Of a stretch of 64,000 nt of DNA, positions 1 to 12,200 are shown piece after piece (the stretch's first letter is position 1; the number at the start of each line of letters is the position of its first letter). Position numbers and translations under genes: made by a program. The notes below the pieces were generated by a model. It was given only the letters and a program-made list of their open reading frames with translations, was not told where the DNA came from and made no database searches. The stretch is from Centrapalus pauciflorus (taxonomy: Eukaryota; Streptophyta; Magnoliopsida; Asterales; Asteraceae): positions 232,293 through 296,292 of the forward strand of contig JAANYP010000162.1 in assembly GCA_020465985.1 (NCBI GenBank). Reading direction: 5' to 3'.

Positions 1-928
1 ACAAGCGGAAAGTGGGTATCTAGCGTGATATAAGTTGACTGCTGTTACGACCACGCATGATTGACACATAGTAATCAGAATTGGTTGATGTCCAGGCCAC
101 GCTCATGCTTTTAGTGGAAGCTATCCACTCAATGCTGGGCTAGCTACCATCAAACATCGTGGGGGGAGCATCAGAGTAATTAATACTAAGTTCAATAGAA
201 CTGGTGACATAGCAAGGTCTAGAACAATAAACCGATAAGGCTAATCATGTTAAGCTGAATCAATACATGAATGATACGAGCAATGATGAAAGCATAAATA
301 ATCAAGGTCATGATAACAATATCAACTTATAACAATAACTGAATTGAACTGTAAGTACAATGTATGCAGAATGATAAGTCAAATAGTCATCATGATCCAC
401 ATGGCATCATCAAACCATGGTGAGCACAGATCACAATCCAGCTGAGCATATATGAATGCCAAAGTAAACTATCAACAACAATATATCTCAAGCGGAATCA
501 AACATGTAAAACTGAATATCTATCAGTCATAAGTTTACTGTATTTAAACTGAGCTGTTGACTTTATCAAGCAGATTTCCCCACCACCAGAGTTATCTCAG
601 GATTTAATCTTTGACTTTCTGCACTTCAGCTTGGCTTTACAGACTTTGACCCACTTTCAATAACTTTAAACTTTCATACTTTGTTCAGAATTTATCTGAA
701 CCTGTCCAGAATTTATCATTTGCAAGAATGTTAACTTTAAAGCTTTCATAACTTATCGTATCATATCATATCACTTCAAGTTGAATCATTAACGAACTTT
801 GAATTTTATTGACTTGATTCTGATAACTCATAATATTTTCAAATGTACTTTATGCCCAAAAACTCACATATAAGTATATAACACACACTTACTTAAAAAT
901 GATAAGGCTGTTATTTGTTATTTTAAAA

Positions 929-1072
929 CATCCGAAATGAGCCATCCAAATTGGGCCATCGGAATTCAGATCAGTACTCATCCGAGTTTGGCCACCCGAA
1001 TTGGGCATCCAAGATTGGTCATACGAGACGTCCATCCGAAATATGGCATCCGAGTTTGTGTACCATCCGAAG
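929..1072. repeat. Cluster of CATCCGA-type words
   Basis: About eight copies of CATCC(G/A)A or close variants (catccgaa, catccgag, catccaaa, cacccgaa) occur in 145 bp with irregular spacing. The same word is the half-site of the CATCCGAATTCGGATG palindrome that fills two regions of Copia-C, an unrelated element about 42 kb away. Function unknown. Confidence 0.5.
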
Positions 1073-1391
1073 TTGGATCCAACACTTAGACATTTTCCAG
1101 ATTTTCTTGGTGTTGCAGTTCGCAACATATACGGATTTTACATAAAAATTTTCCAAATCCATTTTTATTACATGCAACATAATCTAATGTTATATAAACA
1201 TTATTGGGGTATTTTTATACTATTTTCCCCATCTTAAACATACTAAATTGTCCAGATTTGTTCAAAATATGGTGAAAACTCAAGAACACAAAACTTTATA
1301 AAACTCATATTTCTCACTTATTTTGACGATTTAAACAATGATTTTTGTTTCTGGAACTCCTAAACACTTCAATATATGATTTCTAACTGGT

Positions 1392-1396
1392 ATTAC
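1392..1396. repeat. Left target-site duplication of Copia-A (ATTAC)
   Basis: The five bases before the 5' LTR are ATTAC and the five after the 3' LTR (14819-14823) are ATTAT, a 4/5 match. This supports transposition of Copia-A into the surrounding sequence and fixes both outer LTR ends. Confidence 0.65.
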
Positions 1397-1584
1397 TGTT
1401 AGGCACAAAAAGGCCTCAGTCAATCCTGTTCTACATCGTAGGGGGAGATTCTTAATCACACCTGTTGATGCTTTTGGAGTTTGAATTTAAGGTCTGTTAT
1501 ATGCCTTATTGAAACCTGAAAATTATTTGCAATATCAGCCTGAAGCTGTTCTATGTGTTGCATGTGTTGCAACAAAGGCAGTTT

Positions 1585-1662
1585 TGCCCAAGCTGTTCAG
1601 TCTGCTGAACAGGCTGGACATAAACTGTCTACGCTGCTCTACACTGGTGAGCAGCTTGGGCA
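1585..1662. repeat. Inverted repeat in U3 of the Copia-A LTR
   Basis: TGCCCAAGCTG at 1585-1595 is perfectly complementary to CAGCTTGGGCA at 1652-1662. The loop holds further GAACAG/CTGTTC words, so a larger stem could form. It lies about 450 bp upstream of the TATA box and is retained in the 3' LTR and in Copia-A2 with changes. It could be a regulatory palindrome cluster. Confidence 0.6.
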
Positions 1663-2105
1663 GTTTACAAGTGTTCTGTTCTTTGTGAATAGAACCTGTT
1701 CTTTGTGAACATGCTTAACACTTTATGGAATATGTTTCCAAGTCCACATGTATTGTTTTTGACTACAAGATCAGTTTACAAAGTCGAAGACAAAGTGGAA
1801 AACAGAACTGCTCAGCCTGCCCACGCTAAACTGTTACATGAAGACAAAAGGATATTTGAAAAGGGTGACAGACCTTTCCTTATATTAAAGTAGGCCTTAA
1901 CAAAGGAAGAAAGACGCAAAGGTGACATTCCTTATTTAGTTAAAGCTTATGCAACAGTAGACAAAGTGAAAAGACAAAAATTCTGCAACATAAAGGCATG
2001 TCTGCTTTTCAGAATGTGCAGAAAAGTTTATGTTGTCTTTTCAACAAGACTTTTCACTTTTCCTTTCATCCAATGAAGAAGCTTCTCTTAGATCCTCGGA
2101 GTGAC

Positions 2106-2112
2106 TATAAAA
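2106..2112 (+). promoter_or_regulatory. TATA box of the Copia-A 5' LTR
   Basis: TATAAAA within gactataaaaggaaac. It lies about 410 bp before the LTR end, which leaves room for R and U5. The same box is conserved at 14406 and, on the minus strand, at 63131-63137. Transcription would start about 30 bp downstream. Confidence 0.75.
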
Positions 2113-2522
2113 GGAAACTTCCAAGGATTGAAAGATTAAGCCAAAAAGCTAAGTGCAGAAGCCAAGAGTGAACGTGCATTAAAAGTTTGTCTTTCATGCA
2201 TGCAAGTCTGCTTGAATAAAACAGTACTTTATGTCCAAGCTGTTCTTTTTCAAGCTGTTTCTCTGAGTCTTGTAAACACAGTGAGTAATTCCTAGTGAGT
2301 GTATTAATTGTATCTAGTTTAAGTCTGTCTTAGATTAGTTAACATACTGTTGTATCTGTCATCTCAGCTTGAACCTTTCCGAATTCAAGCTTGTTTGTAA
2401 TTAACTTTTGTTGATAATACATACAAACATTGAGAAAAGAGTGTTTAGTTTTTAAATTGCCGTATTCACCCCCCTCTACAACTTAAGGCTATATACTTGG
2501 GAAACCTTTCGGGACCTACAAC

Positions 2523-2534
2523 TGGTATCAGAGC
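2523..2534 (+). other. Primer binding site of Copia-A (initiator tRNA-Met type)
   Basis: TGGTATCAGAGC, two bases after the 5' LTR. This is the usual plant Ty1/copia site complementary to the 3' end of initiator methionine tRNA, used to prime minus-strand cDNA synthesis. Confidence 0.95.
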
Positions 2535-2582
2535 ATTTTAGAGTGTGTGTCATTCTAGATCTCTCATTCTCCCAAAGTTTCC

Positions 2583-5212
2583 ATGGACAACAGTGCTGCA
2601 AGTTCCTCATACTATGACAATTGCTCAATGGGCAAACCTCCAAAGTTCAATCATCAGAACTTTTCTAGTTGGAAGTCCAGAATGATGCTCTTCTTAGAGA
2701 ATCTGGATGTACAACTACCAGAAATTGTGATGGAGGGTCCCCATGTGCCAACCTCTGTTATAACTATAACTCCTGGTGTTGAAGGAGCTGCTCCTGAAAT
2801 CAGAACATTTGAGAAGATGAAGACTGCAAAGGAGATGTGGGATACTTTGTGTACCGTCTATGATTGACCCACAATTACACTGGATAACAGGATTAATAAT
2901 CTTGTTAGACAGTATGAACTTTTCTTTGCAAAACCAAAGGAGACTCTCACAGAAACCTACACCAGGTTTACTGCTCTTATTAATGATCTCAAAGCTGTTG
3001 GGATCACCAAATACAGCCTGACTCTGGTAAACAAATTCTTAGACATCTTGCCTGAAGAATGTAATTATTTTTCTACAATCTTAAGGAATTCAGGTAGCAT
3101 CAGAATTATGGATCTTGTTAACCTGTATGGATCCTTACTGAATGATGAGCAGTCAAGGCAACAGAAGAGAAATTCCTTGGAAATGTCTAAGAAAGGTGCA
3201 GCCTTTGTGGCCAGTGTGAGACAACCTGTAAGTCAGATGGGTGATGTGTTCACTCAACCTGATCAACATGCTGATGATAAGGACGATGTGTCTGATGAGG
3301 AACAATGCAGATTTTGCTGAACTGGATGATGAACAAATGATAGCCATGCTTGTCAAAAGGTTCAACAAGAAAAGGTTTGGAAGAAACATGCTGCAGGGAA
3401 GCTCAAATGCTGTTAAAAAGAAGGCATTTGATAAGACCAAAGCTGAGTGCTTCAAATGTGGCAAACCTGGCCATATAGCTGCTGACTGTGTGTCAAAAGC
3501 TGTTGGTCAGTCATCCAAACCACACAAGACAAACAGGGATGATGGCTATAGGGTTAAGTACCTTAAGGTTATGGCTAAGCTGAAAAAGCTGGAAAACTCA
3601 ATGGTTTCCAACCGGCAAAAGGGACTCATGGCAGAGACTTGTGACTGGGAGGAGTCTGATTCATCATCTGATGAAGAAGATAATCACTGTCTGATGGCCA
3701 ACATTGATGTCCCATCAACAAGCAACTTCAAACAGGATCTGGCTGAAGCTGAAGCTTTTAGCAGCTTGGAGAACTGGAATCCTACAATGATGTATAAGGT
3801 ACAAAATTTTATGGACTACAGTTCTGGAAAAAATGAAAACATTTGAATATATGCTTGTTGATCTGAAAGCTGCTGTTGAGAAGCATACTATTTTATTATC
3901 TGAAATCTCTAAGCTTAAAACTAATCTTAAAACAAAATGCAGTAAACTGGACAGTTTCCATAAGTTGGAAACTGAGCTTGATGAATTAAAACACATCAAC
4001 TCTATTTTACTGGAAGAAAAGAGAGAAACAGATATAAAACATGCTAAGCTTCAAAAGATAGTTGACTCTTGGTGCCAATCTGCACAAAAAGTCAGCCACT
4101 GCATAAGTCAGCAGATCCCTGCACAAATCCAAGCCTATCTTGGAGGGGATCTTGACATAGCAGCTTGCATTGTTGAGGTTAATAATTTGAAAGAAGACTT
4201 GTCCACTCTTGGTGAGCTTCCAAACACTTTTATTCAAAAAGTGAATGGTAAATTAATCTCAACAAACAGGTTTGTCAGGCCTCAAAACACTGACAGCTAG
4301 TGTGAACCTAGCTCAAAAGCTGCTGATGAAATAAGTTTTCCATCAAATCAGCTTGCTAAGTGTTCTGCGGATTCACACAAGCAAAAGAAAGGAAAGCATG
4401 TCCAAACTGCAGTTGTGGACACCAAGCCTGTTGACAAAACAGGCATTGGGCCTAAAGCTGATGTAAAAAGGCATACTAATCCTTTTAATGCTGAACATTT
4501 TGAAAATAAGTTTTCAAAAGGTAAGCAGTCTGTTTTTAAGAAGGGTAAGTCTCATGTTGAAGGCAAACCTGCTGTGATTTCAAATAACGTTTCTAATCAT
4601 AGTGGTAAACTGGTTTTAAATAAGTTTTTCAAAACCAAAAATAATGATTATGTTGATAGGCAACATCAATCACATCTCAGGAAGGACAAAGGCAAAGCCA
4701 TTGCTCAGCCTGAGAGATCTGGGAATAAGTTTCCTAAACCTGTGGAAGTTCAAAAGCCAATTAAGCTTCCTATATTTGACATTTGTCCTCCTAAAAAGAG
4801 GAAAGAAGAGACAAGCAAAGCTGTTGCTATTGAACTTTCCACTCAAGCTGTTGATTCATCAAATAGTAATGAGTTTGCTAAATCTACTGGTAAAATCAAC
4901 AGAAATAACTCAGAATGTGTTTCTAAAAGGTTTTCTTCCAAAAATGCTAAGAGGATAAAATGTTATAAATGTGGAATGAAGACACATCTAGCCAAAGATT
5001 GTCCTGAAACTGAGGACATGAGGCCTGCTGACTCTGATGGTTCGCTCACAGCTAATATAAACAGTGTTGGAAACATCTTAGTCAATGAGAGTGGTATCCA
5101 AACTGATGCCATTCAAATAAGGAATATTAGTATTGATATCACAAGTCCATCAACAAATGTTGATGAAGTAGGAGAACTCATCTCTGTGATGAGTTCCCCT
5201 AAAAATGACTAA
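2583..5212 (+). pseudogene. gag of Copia-A, broken
   Basis: Codes for the capsid/nucleocapsid polyprotein. The first ATG lies 48 bp after the primer site. The reading frame is broken by a TGA at 2865-2867, a frameshift near 3300, another near 3840, and a TAG at 4298-4300. The N-terminal part (to about 3200) has the copia capsid pattern, with a WKSRM start region and a KEMWDTL helix. A first CCHC zinc knuckle (CFKCGKPGHIAADC) lies near 3450. It is followed by acidic linkers, a leucine-rich helical stretch at 3850-4250, and a second knuckle (CYKCGMKTHLAKDC) near 4960-5000. The long helical tail between capsid and protease is typical of Sirevirus-like gag. Two knuckles about 500 codons apart is unusual and may reflect an internal duplication. 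Confidence 0.85.
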
Positions 5213-6809
5213 TATTCTTCTTGTCACTATGCAGGAAAAACAACCATCCCAGGTTTGGTACCTGGACAGTGGCTGCTCAGGGCATATGACAGGTTGTAAG
5301 GATCTGCTGAATGATCTCAGGCGTGAAAAAGGGCCAAAAGTCACATTTGGTGACAATGTACAGTGATCCACTGAGGGATATGGAACTCTTAAAGCTGGTG
5401 CTGCAGTGTTCAAAAGAGTAGCCTATGTGGTTGGGCTGCAACATAACCTTGTTAGCATAAGTCAACTGTGTGATACTGGCTACAAGGTTAACTTTGATGA
5501 GCCCCTGGGTTACATATTGGATCCCCAAGGAAAAGTTGTGCTGTGTGCTCAACGAAAGAAAGGTGTATATGTTGTGGACATGCAATCTGCTGATCCAACA
5601 ACTGAAACCTGTTTTCTCACAAGAACAAATGTAGACCTAAACTGGTTATTGCACAAAAGGCTGTCACACCTGAACTTCAAGAACATCAACAAACTCTGTA
5701 AGAAAGAGTTGGTGACAAGTTTGCCTTCTATGACCTTTGTTAAGGATAGACTCTGCACAGCTTGTGAGAAAGGCAAGCAGAGGAAATCATCTTTTAAATC
5801 CAAACATAATTTTTCTATTGATACTCTTGTCTTCTTAATCCATATGGACTTGTTTGGACCTGTCAATGTCCCATGTCTAGGAGGAAGAAGATACACTCTA
5901 GTAATGGTTGATGAGTTCTCCAGGTACACATTGGTTATCTTCCTAAAGAGCAAAGGAGAGGCTGCTAGAGAAATTATTAGATTTGTGAAAAAGATGGAAA
6001 TGCTGAACTCTGCCCAAGTGAAGCAGCTTAGAAGTGATCATGGTACTGAATTTAGAAACAGTACTCTTGAAGACTTCTATGAAGAGAAAGGAATCACTCA
6101 AAACTTTTCATCTGTAAGAACTCCACAACAAAATGGAGTTGCTAAAAGGAGAAATCGAACTCTCATTGAAGCTGCTAGAACCATGCTGTGTGCATCTGGT
6201 TTACCTTCATCATTCTGGGCTGAAGCTGTTAACACAGCCTGCTTCACCCAAAACAGATCCTTAGTGGTGAAAAGGTTCAACAAGACTCCCTATGAGCTGC
6301 TCAAAGGGAGGAAGCCAAATGTCAGTTACTTCCATGTGTTTGGGTGTTCCTGCTTCATTCTGAATCAAAGGGACCAACTGACAAAGTTTGAACCAAAAGC
6401 TGATGAAGGTGTGTTTGTTGGCTACTCTGCTATCTCCAAAGCCTACAGAGTGTACAACAACAAAAGAAAGGTGATAGATGAATCTATCAATGTCACCTTT
6501 GAAGAGTCTAAGAATGCTTCCACAAAAGCTGTTCCTGAATCAGTTTCAGGAGAATTAAACTTTGATGATCTCATGCATTCAAACAGTGTAGAGGACTCAA
6601 AAGCTTCCACCACATCCAGTGTGGAACCTGTTAATCATGATGGGCATGATGATTATGTCAATACACCCTGTGTGAATAAGTGTACTGACTTAATTACAAC
6701 TGCATGTCCTGAACCTATCAATGCTGATTTTCCTGGTTCCCCTGCTGATATGTTCAACAGTGGTCAGTCATGTTCAACAAGTGAACAGGCTCAAGACAAC
6801 AGTGTCTGA
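5211..6809 (+). pseudogene. Protease and integrase of Copia-A
   Basis: Pepsin-like retroviral protease starts with WYLDSGCSGHMTG; the catalytic DSG is at 5265-5273. A TGA at about 5364 interrupts the protease. Then follow the GAG-pre-integrase segment (HKRLSHLNF, CEKGKQRKSS) and the integrase core. In the core, the first two catalytic acids are visible (HMDLFGP, near 5845; RSDHGTEF, near 6035). The third position reads GVAKRRNRTL, with lysine where the glutamate normally sits, so strand transfer should be dead. The C-terminal part (FGCSCFILN, FVGYSA) is normal for copia. The frame ends at 6809 and the RT continues in another frame, so a frameshift separates them. Confidence 0.88.
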
Positions 6810-8532
6810 AAATCTTGAGAGCTGTTCAACAGGACCTAGTGAAAATGCTGATAACTCAGGAGAATCCTCATTGAAGAATGATCCTAAGTGGATCAGATGT
6901 CACCCTAATGATCAAATAATTGGTGATATCAACAAAGGGGTACAAACAAGGTGGGACAGCTTAGGGAACTTCTGTATGTTCTCTAGTTTTGTTTCACTAA
7001 TAAAGCCAAAGAAGGTGGATGAAGCACTAAAAGATGCCAATTGGATCACTGCCATGCAAGAAGAACTCAATCAGTTTGAGAGAAACAAGTTATGGAAGCT
7101 GGTCCCTGCTCCTAAAGGTAAAAATATAATTGGCACTAAATGGGTTTTCTGGAATAAGATGGATGAGCAAGGTCATGTCATTAGAAATAAGGCAAGACTG
7201 GTTGCTCAGGGTTATAGACATGAGGAAGGAATTGACTATGACGAGACATTTGCTCATGTGGCCAGGCTAGAAGCAATTCTTTTGTATCTAACCTATACTG
7301 CTCATTAGAGCATTAAGGTATTTCAAACGGTTGTGAAGAGTGCATTTTTGAATGGGAAGCGGCAAGAAGAAGTTTATGTCAAGCAGCCTCCAGGTTTTGA
7401 AAATGAACAACATCCAGGTTTTGTCTATAAGTTGGACAAAGCGCTCTATGGTCTCAAACAAGCCCCTAGAGCCTGGTATCACACTCCTACTGAATTCCTT
7501 ATGAGCAATGGGTATTCCAGAGGTAAAGTGGATACCACACTGTTCACAAAGAAGGTGAAGTCTGATATTATGCTTGTTCAAATTTATGTGGATGATATAA
7601 TATTTGGTTCTACCAATGAGCAGTTATGCAAGAATTTTTAATTACTCATGAAATCCAAATACGAAATGAGTATGATGGGAGAACTTACTTTCTTTTTAGG
7701 ATTACAGGTTAAACAAACCTCAACTGGAATTTTTATAAATAAAAGAAAGTATACCTTAGATCTCTTAAAAAAGTTTAAATTTGATCAATGTTCTCCTATT
7801 AAAACCCCAATGGCAACCAATGTAAAATTGGATGCTGATGCCAGTGGCAAAGCTGTTTCAGTAACAGCTTACAGAGGTATGATTGGGAGCTTGCTATATT
7901 TAACTGCTAGTAGACTTGATATTATGTTTGCCACCTGTTTTTGTGCTAGGTTCCAAGCTGACCCAAAAGAATCTCATCTAGCTGCTGTTAAAAGGATCTT
8001 CAGATACCTGAATGGCACATCAGGTTTGGGTCTTTGGTATCCCAAAGACTCAAGTCTTGATCTAACAGGTTATTCAGATTCTGATTTTGCAGGCTGCAGG
8101 CTAGATAGAAAAAGCACAACAGGTGGATGTCAACTCCTTGGTGGCAAGTGGATAAGTTGGTGTATCAAGAAGCAGAACTCTGTGTCTACTTCTACTGCTG
8201 AAGCTGAGTACATTGCTGCTGGAAGCTGCTGTTGGCAGATTCTATGGATGCAGCACCAGCTTGAAGACTATGGGCTTGTGTATAGGAAAACTCCTATTTT
8301 GTGTGACAACACAAGTGCCATAGCCATTTCCAACAATCCAGTATTTCATTCAAGTACAAAGCATATTGAAGTCAGACATCACTTCATCAGGGATCACATT
8401 CAGAAAGGTAATGTGGAGGTAAGTTTTATTTCCACAAATGAACAGCTTGCAGACATTTTCACCAAACCTCTTGATGAAACCAGGTTTAATTACCTTGTCA
8501 GCAAGCTGGCCATGTTAAACAAAAGTGACTAA
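6810..8532 (+). pseudogene. Reverse transcriptase and RNase H of Copia-A
   Basis: Codes for cDNA synthesis. Recognisable blocks are DANWITAMQEELNQFE, KWVFWNK, YDETFAHVARLEAI, YGLKQAPRAWY, YVDDIIFGST (two catalytic aspartates), FFLGLQVKQ, and the RNase H motifs GYSDSDFAG, STAEAEYIA and LADIFTKPLDE. The frame has a TAG at 7306-7308 and a TAA at 7639-7641. The block that should carry the first catalytic aspartate reads QTVVKSAFLNG, with valine in its place. That loss alone should abolish polymerase activity. Stop at 8530-8532. Confidence 0.9.
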
Positions 8533-9235
8533 GTGTCCTCAAAGGTCTAAGACCTTGTATGCCTCACACTGCTCAAGTTTCTCAGAACAGCTTAGACAGA
8601 ACAGGTTATGCATATTCTGTACTTAGCCATTTTTTTGAAATCTTTGAACAACTTGAACATATAACAGGCTGAACAATAACAGTTTACTCGTCCATCCTGC
8701 TCTGATGGTCTATTCTCCACCCTGCTCACTCCTTCACACTAATTTACAAGACAATGTCTTGTATCATGTTCAACTACTGAACACAACCTGATCTTACATT
8801 AGAACACAGGTTGAAACCACAGTGTGAAGAAGTGAACAGCGTGAAGAATGAACAGCTTGTGATGATCCTACTCATCACAGGTTTGACCAACAGCTTAGAC
8901 CAACAGTTTTAACTACCTTTCTTTACAATTAAGTTACTTATTTTCTGTTTTTATTTAACTTAATTATTGTCGATAATGTGGGTTACGTGTGTTAGTGACT
9001 AAAAAGGGCTCAAGTGGTCTGACAAACGGTCTGACATGGACAACCGTTCCCTTTTCTGTTAACGACTTTTTCAAATCAACCGCCCAAATGTTTCTCTCTC
9101 ATACCCACTCACATTCAAATCCTATAAATACCCCCTACTGTTTTATCTTCGTCTTCCTCACTATTTCCAGAAATCCTCAAGAACCCTAAATCGACTAAGT
9201 GTCTTCTGCTTCTCAAAATACCCAAACCTTCACAA
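8533..9235 (+). promoter_or_regulatory. pol-ORF3 spacer of Copia-A with GAACAG/CTGTTC cluster
   Basis: This 0.7-kb non-coding stretch separates pol from ORF3. Between about 8570 and 8910 it holds over a dozen AACAG, GAACA or CTGTT words (agaacagcttag, gctgaacaataacag, tgttcaactactgaaca, gaacagcttg). The same vocabulary crowds the U3 part of the LTR. A sharp TATA box follows at 9123 and the ORF3 ATG at 9236. The arrangement resembles an enhancer plus core promoter for a separate ORF3 transcript; that function is inferred. Confidence 0.55.
9123..9130 (+). promoter_or_regulatory. TATA box in front of ORF3 of Copia-A
   Basis: TATAAATA in the context tcctataaataccccc, a textbook plant core promoter. 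It is followed by a C/T-rich leader and, 106 bp after the box, by the ORF3 start (cacaaATGGC, good context). No intron is needed between them. Confidence 0.65.
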
Positions 9236-12200
9236 ATGGCTCAAAGAAACAATCCCTTTCTTCCAGTATTCGTTGGTGATGATGTTGTGAAACAGTCATC
9301 AGTTACCACGATGCTGACCATAAAGCCCACAAACTACATTGCTAACTTAACCATTCCAAAAAACTATGTAGCGAAGGGTTATGAACAAATGGTGGAATTT
9401 TTGCGAGTTCATCTGTTGAACTATGCATTGACTGCTAATCCTGGAGTCCTGTACTATGAGATGGTGTACAAATTTTGGTGCACTTGTGCCTACAACCCCA
9501 ACACCAAAGTCATAAAGGGAACTATTCTCAATGGGACTCAGACCATTGAGATCACAGCTGTTCTTGTCAGGGAGGTTCTTCATCTGCCAACTGCTGCCCA
9601 TATGACATGCCTCAACCTGAAGATGATCAAATGGGCAATCTGCTACGTTTCTGTGGTGTAGCAGAACCCAAAATCGGAGCAACACTGTTTAGGAAGGATT
9701 TGTCTCCGACCTACAGTTTTCTATTTGCCTCGGTGGTGATGTGTTTCGGAAGTAAAGTTGGTTCATTCGACCAACTAAGAAGTGATGAAGTCCCCATTGT
9801 TCTACAGCTGGTGGATGGGACAACAATCGATATGGCCAAATGGATTTTCCTGAATTTGAGGAATCTGGTACAACAAGAAAACCGTTCAGCTGTTGTTCGG
9901 TATCCAAGGTTTTTAAGCCTTATTTTCAAAAATCATTGTGGTGAGCAACTATATTCCTCTTAACCTTTACTTAAGACTACTGCATTCCCTGTAATACGGA
10001 ATAGAGTGTTTTATACTCCTGTTCTACCCAATGAGCCTCCTCTGTCAACACCAATGAGGAGGCTGTTAGGATTGGTGGAAGGACCCTCTGCTGTGAGGGT
10101 GGAACCTGAACCTGCTCCCAAGGCAAAATCCAAAGCCAGGTCCAAGCTTGTTAAAAGGACCATGGCAATCACTGAAGCTGGGCCTGTCCCTAAGAAGGCC
10201 AAAACAGCTCAGTCTCAGTCTGCTCCCTTAGCCTCTGTGGCTGAGGGGGAGCAGGCTCCTCCTGAAGCCTTTGTGGTTGGTGCCTATGTGGCATCTGAGA
10301 CCATGGAACAGGCTAACCCAACTGTTCCTGACCCAGTCTCACACCCTGTCCAAACAGATGCCATCATCTCTCCACAATCACCTACTTCATCCATCCACTA
10401 CCAACGAAAATCACTCACCAAAATAAAATCAGCCCAAACAACCAGCTCCTCTGTTCCCTCTCAACAGGGTTCAGTTGTAAGAGAAGCCACCCCTGCTGCC
10501 TCTCCTATTTTGGGAGAAGGTTCAGCACAATTGGAGCATGCTTCACTCCAACCTGTGTCTACCCAGAGTCAGCCTAGACCCTCTGGTTCCTCCCAACAGG
10601 AACCAGTTGTACAAACGGAGATAGCCACCTCAACTATTCCAGCCTCCCAACAGGCTGAGAATATTGAAAGACAGGAGCCCTCTCCACTCCATACTGAGTC
10701 CACACTGTCCCCACCTCAAACTTCTTTACACCCTGAGTCTGCATGAGGTGTCCACACTGCTGGTATAGACCAATCAGCAGCTCAGCCTCAAATTTCTGCT
10801 CCCTATGATACAGCTGTTCAACACCAAACAGCTGCTGAGGGACCAACAACTGATGCTGATGAACCTCAGGGAACATACCATCCCTTAGGTGAGGCTGACC
10901 CTTCTGTGCAAATTCCATCAGCAGAATTCACCACTGCTGATGTTGAAATGCATATCCCATCTCCCCATGATGAGGTGCTTTTACACCAAGGCACTGCAGA
11001 GGGAACACCCACTGGCTTTTATGTAGGTGTTGCCACACAAGCAGCATCTGAAAGGCCCCCAACATCAACCCCTTCTCCTGATGATGCAGCTACTGCCACT
11101 GCTGAGGGACCTTTTGACCCCTCCAAGCTGGGCCACATTACTTTTGCCCAGGCTATGGAGCTTCTTCCAACTGTTCCTCTCCCCTCTCCATCACATCCTC
11201 ATACACCAGTATCATCCTCATCCTCTCCCTCAACACAATCTAAACAGTTCATCCATACACCTCCATCTCCTAAAGACCTTCCTTTGAAGGATCAGCTTAC
11301 ACTGCTGACCAAAAAAGTTAGTTCTTTAGAATCCTCTGTGTCCTCTCTACCTTCTCTCATTTCAGACTCTGTGTCTGCACAGCTTAAAGGATTCTTTGAT
11401 CTGTTCAAAGATTCCTTCCCAGCCACTACACAACCTGACCACTCTCCACAGCCGCTTGCACTCACTTCACAGCTGCAAAGTGTCTCTACTTCCCTTTCCT
11501 CTATTCTTTCACTACAACAGGACTCAGTGTCCTTAATGGCAGCTACATCTCAACAGCGGTCATCTCTCCTCACTTCTTGCAATTCTACCCTTCCTGCCAC
11601 ATTGGCCAACTTGAACACTGTCATTGGCTCCCTATCCAATTCTGTGTCATCAGACCTTGCTGATGTGCAAGATTCCCTTGAACTACATCTTGCACAGCTT
11701 CAAAGCCTGCTGTTCACAGCTTCTGATAGGGAAAACTTTGTCAAACTGACCTCTCTTGCTGTCACCCAGGTCTCTTCTCTTCAATCCTGTCTTTCCCAGC
11801 TAGCAGAGGTGAAGGACAACTTGGCATTCTTAGTGAATAGCCTTGTTGGCCCCAGGCCTGCTGCCAAAACTGCTGGCAAGCATGATGACTTCGTGTCTTC
11901 AGGCAGACCAGGTGTTGAAGGTGCTGGTACATCTCCTTCAACAGAAGTCATCTGCCTCGAAGACTAAGTCTAAGGGGGAGAAAACTTCTTCTCCTAAGGA
12001 GAAATCAGTGCCTGCAATACTCACTGGTCAACCAGCAGGAGCATCTGAAACAGGTACAAGGTGCCTCCCACGCTGCTCAGCCTACTCAGGCTGAATCTGA
12101 ATCTCCAATCCCTACTCAGTCTAAGGGGGAGGAATTCATTCCTGAGGACAGGCTAAGCAGCAGAAGGAGACATCTGATTTTACAAGAAGAAGAAGAAGAA

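Larger units (their letters stand above)
1..1396. other. Non-coding flank left of Copia-A
   Basis: AT-rich sequence with no convincing coding region; the short ORFs near 900-1240 have no recognisable protein features. It is probably the continuation of the sequence that resumes at 14819, because Copia-A sits between the two with a near-perfect target duplication. Since 16437-17655 is the end of a minus-strand gypsy integrase, both flanks may belong to that element's long 3' LTR. I could not find a terminal TG or a second LTR copy to prove this. A cluster of CATCCGA-like words lies at 929-1072. Confidence 0.4.
1397..2520 (+). repeat. 5' LTR of Copia-A
   Basis: Aligns along its length with 13717-14818 and, reverse-complemented, with 62730-63842. 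It starts TGTTAGG, ends CCTACA, and is followed two bases later by the primer binding site. It contains a TATA box at 2106-2112, an AATAAA-like sequence near 2215, and many GAACAG/CTGTTC words at 1585-1700. Near 1680-1715 this copy has an extra duplicated GAAC-CTGTTCTTTGTGAA block that is absent from the 3' LTR. Confidence 0.93.

Noticed and set aside
889..1237. Short ORFs on both strands near the left edge
   Set aside because: Composed of the CATCCGA word cluster; no homologous features.
11969..12135. AAGGGGGAG words inside ORF3 of Copia-A as additional polypurine tracts
   Set aside because: They lie in coding sequence (Lys-Gly-Glu codons) and no LTR or conserved context follows; left as coincidence.
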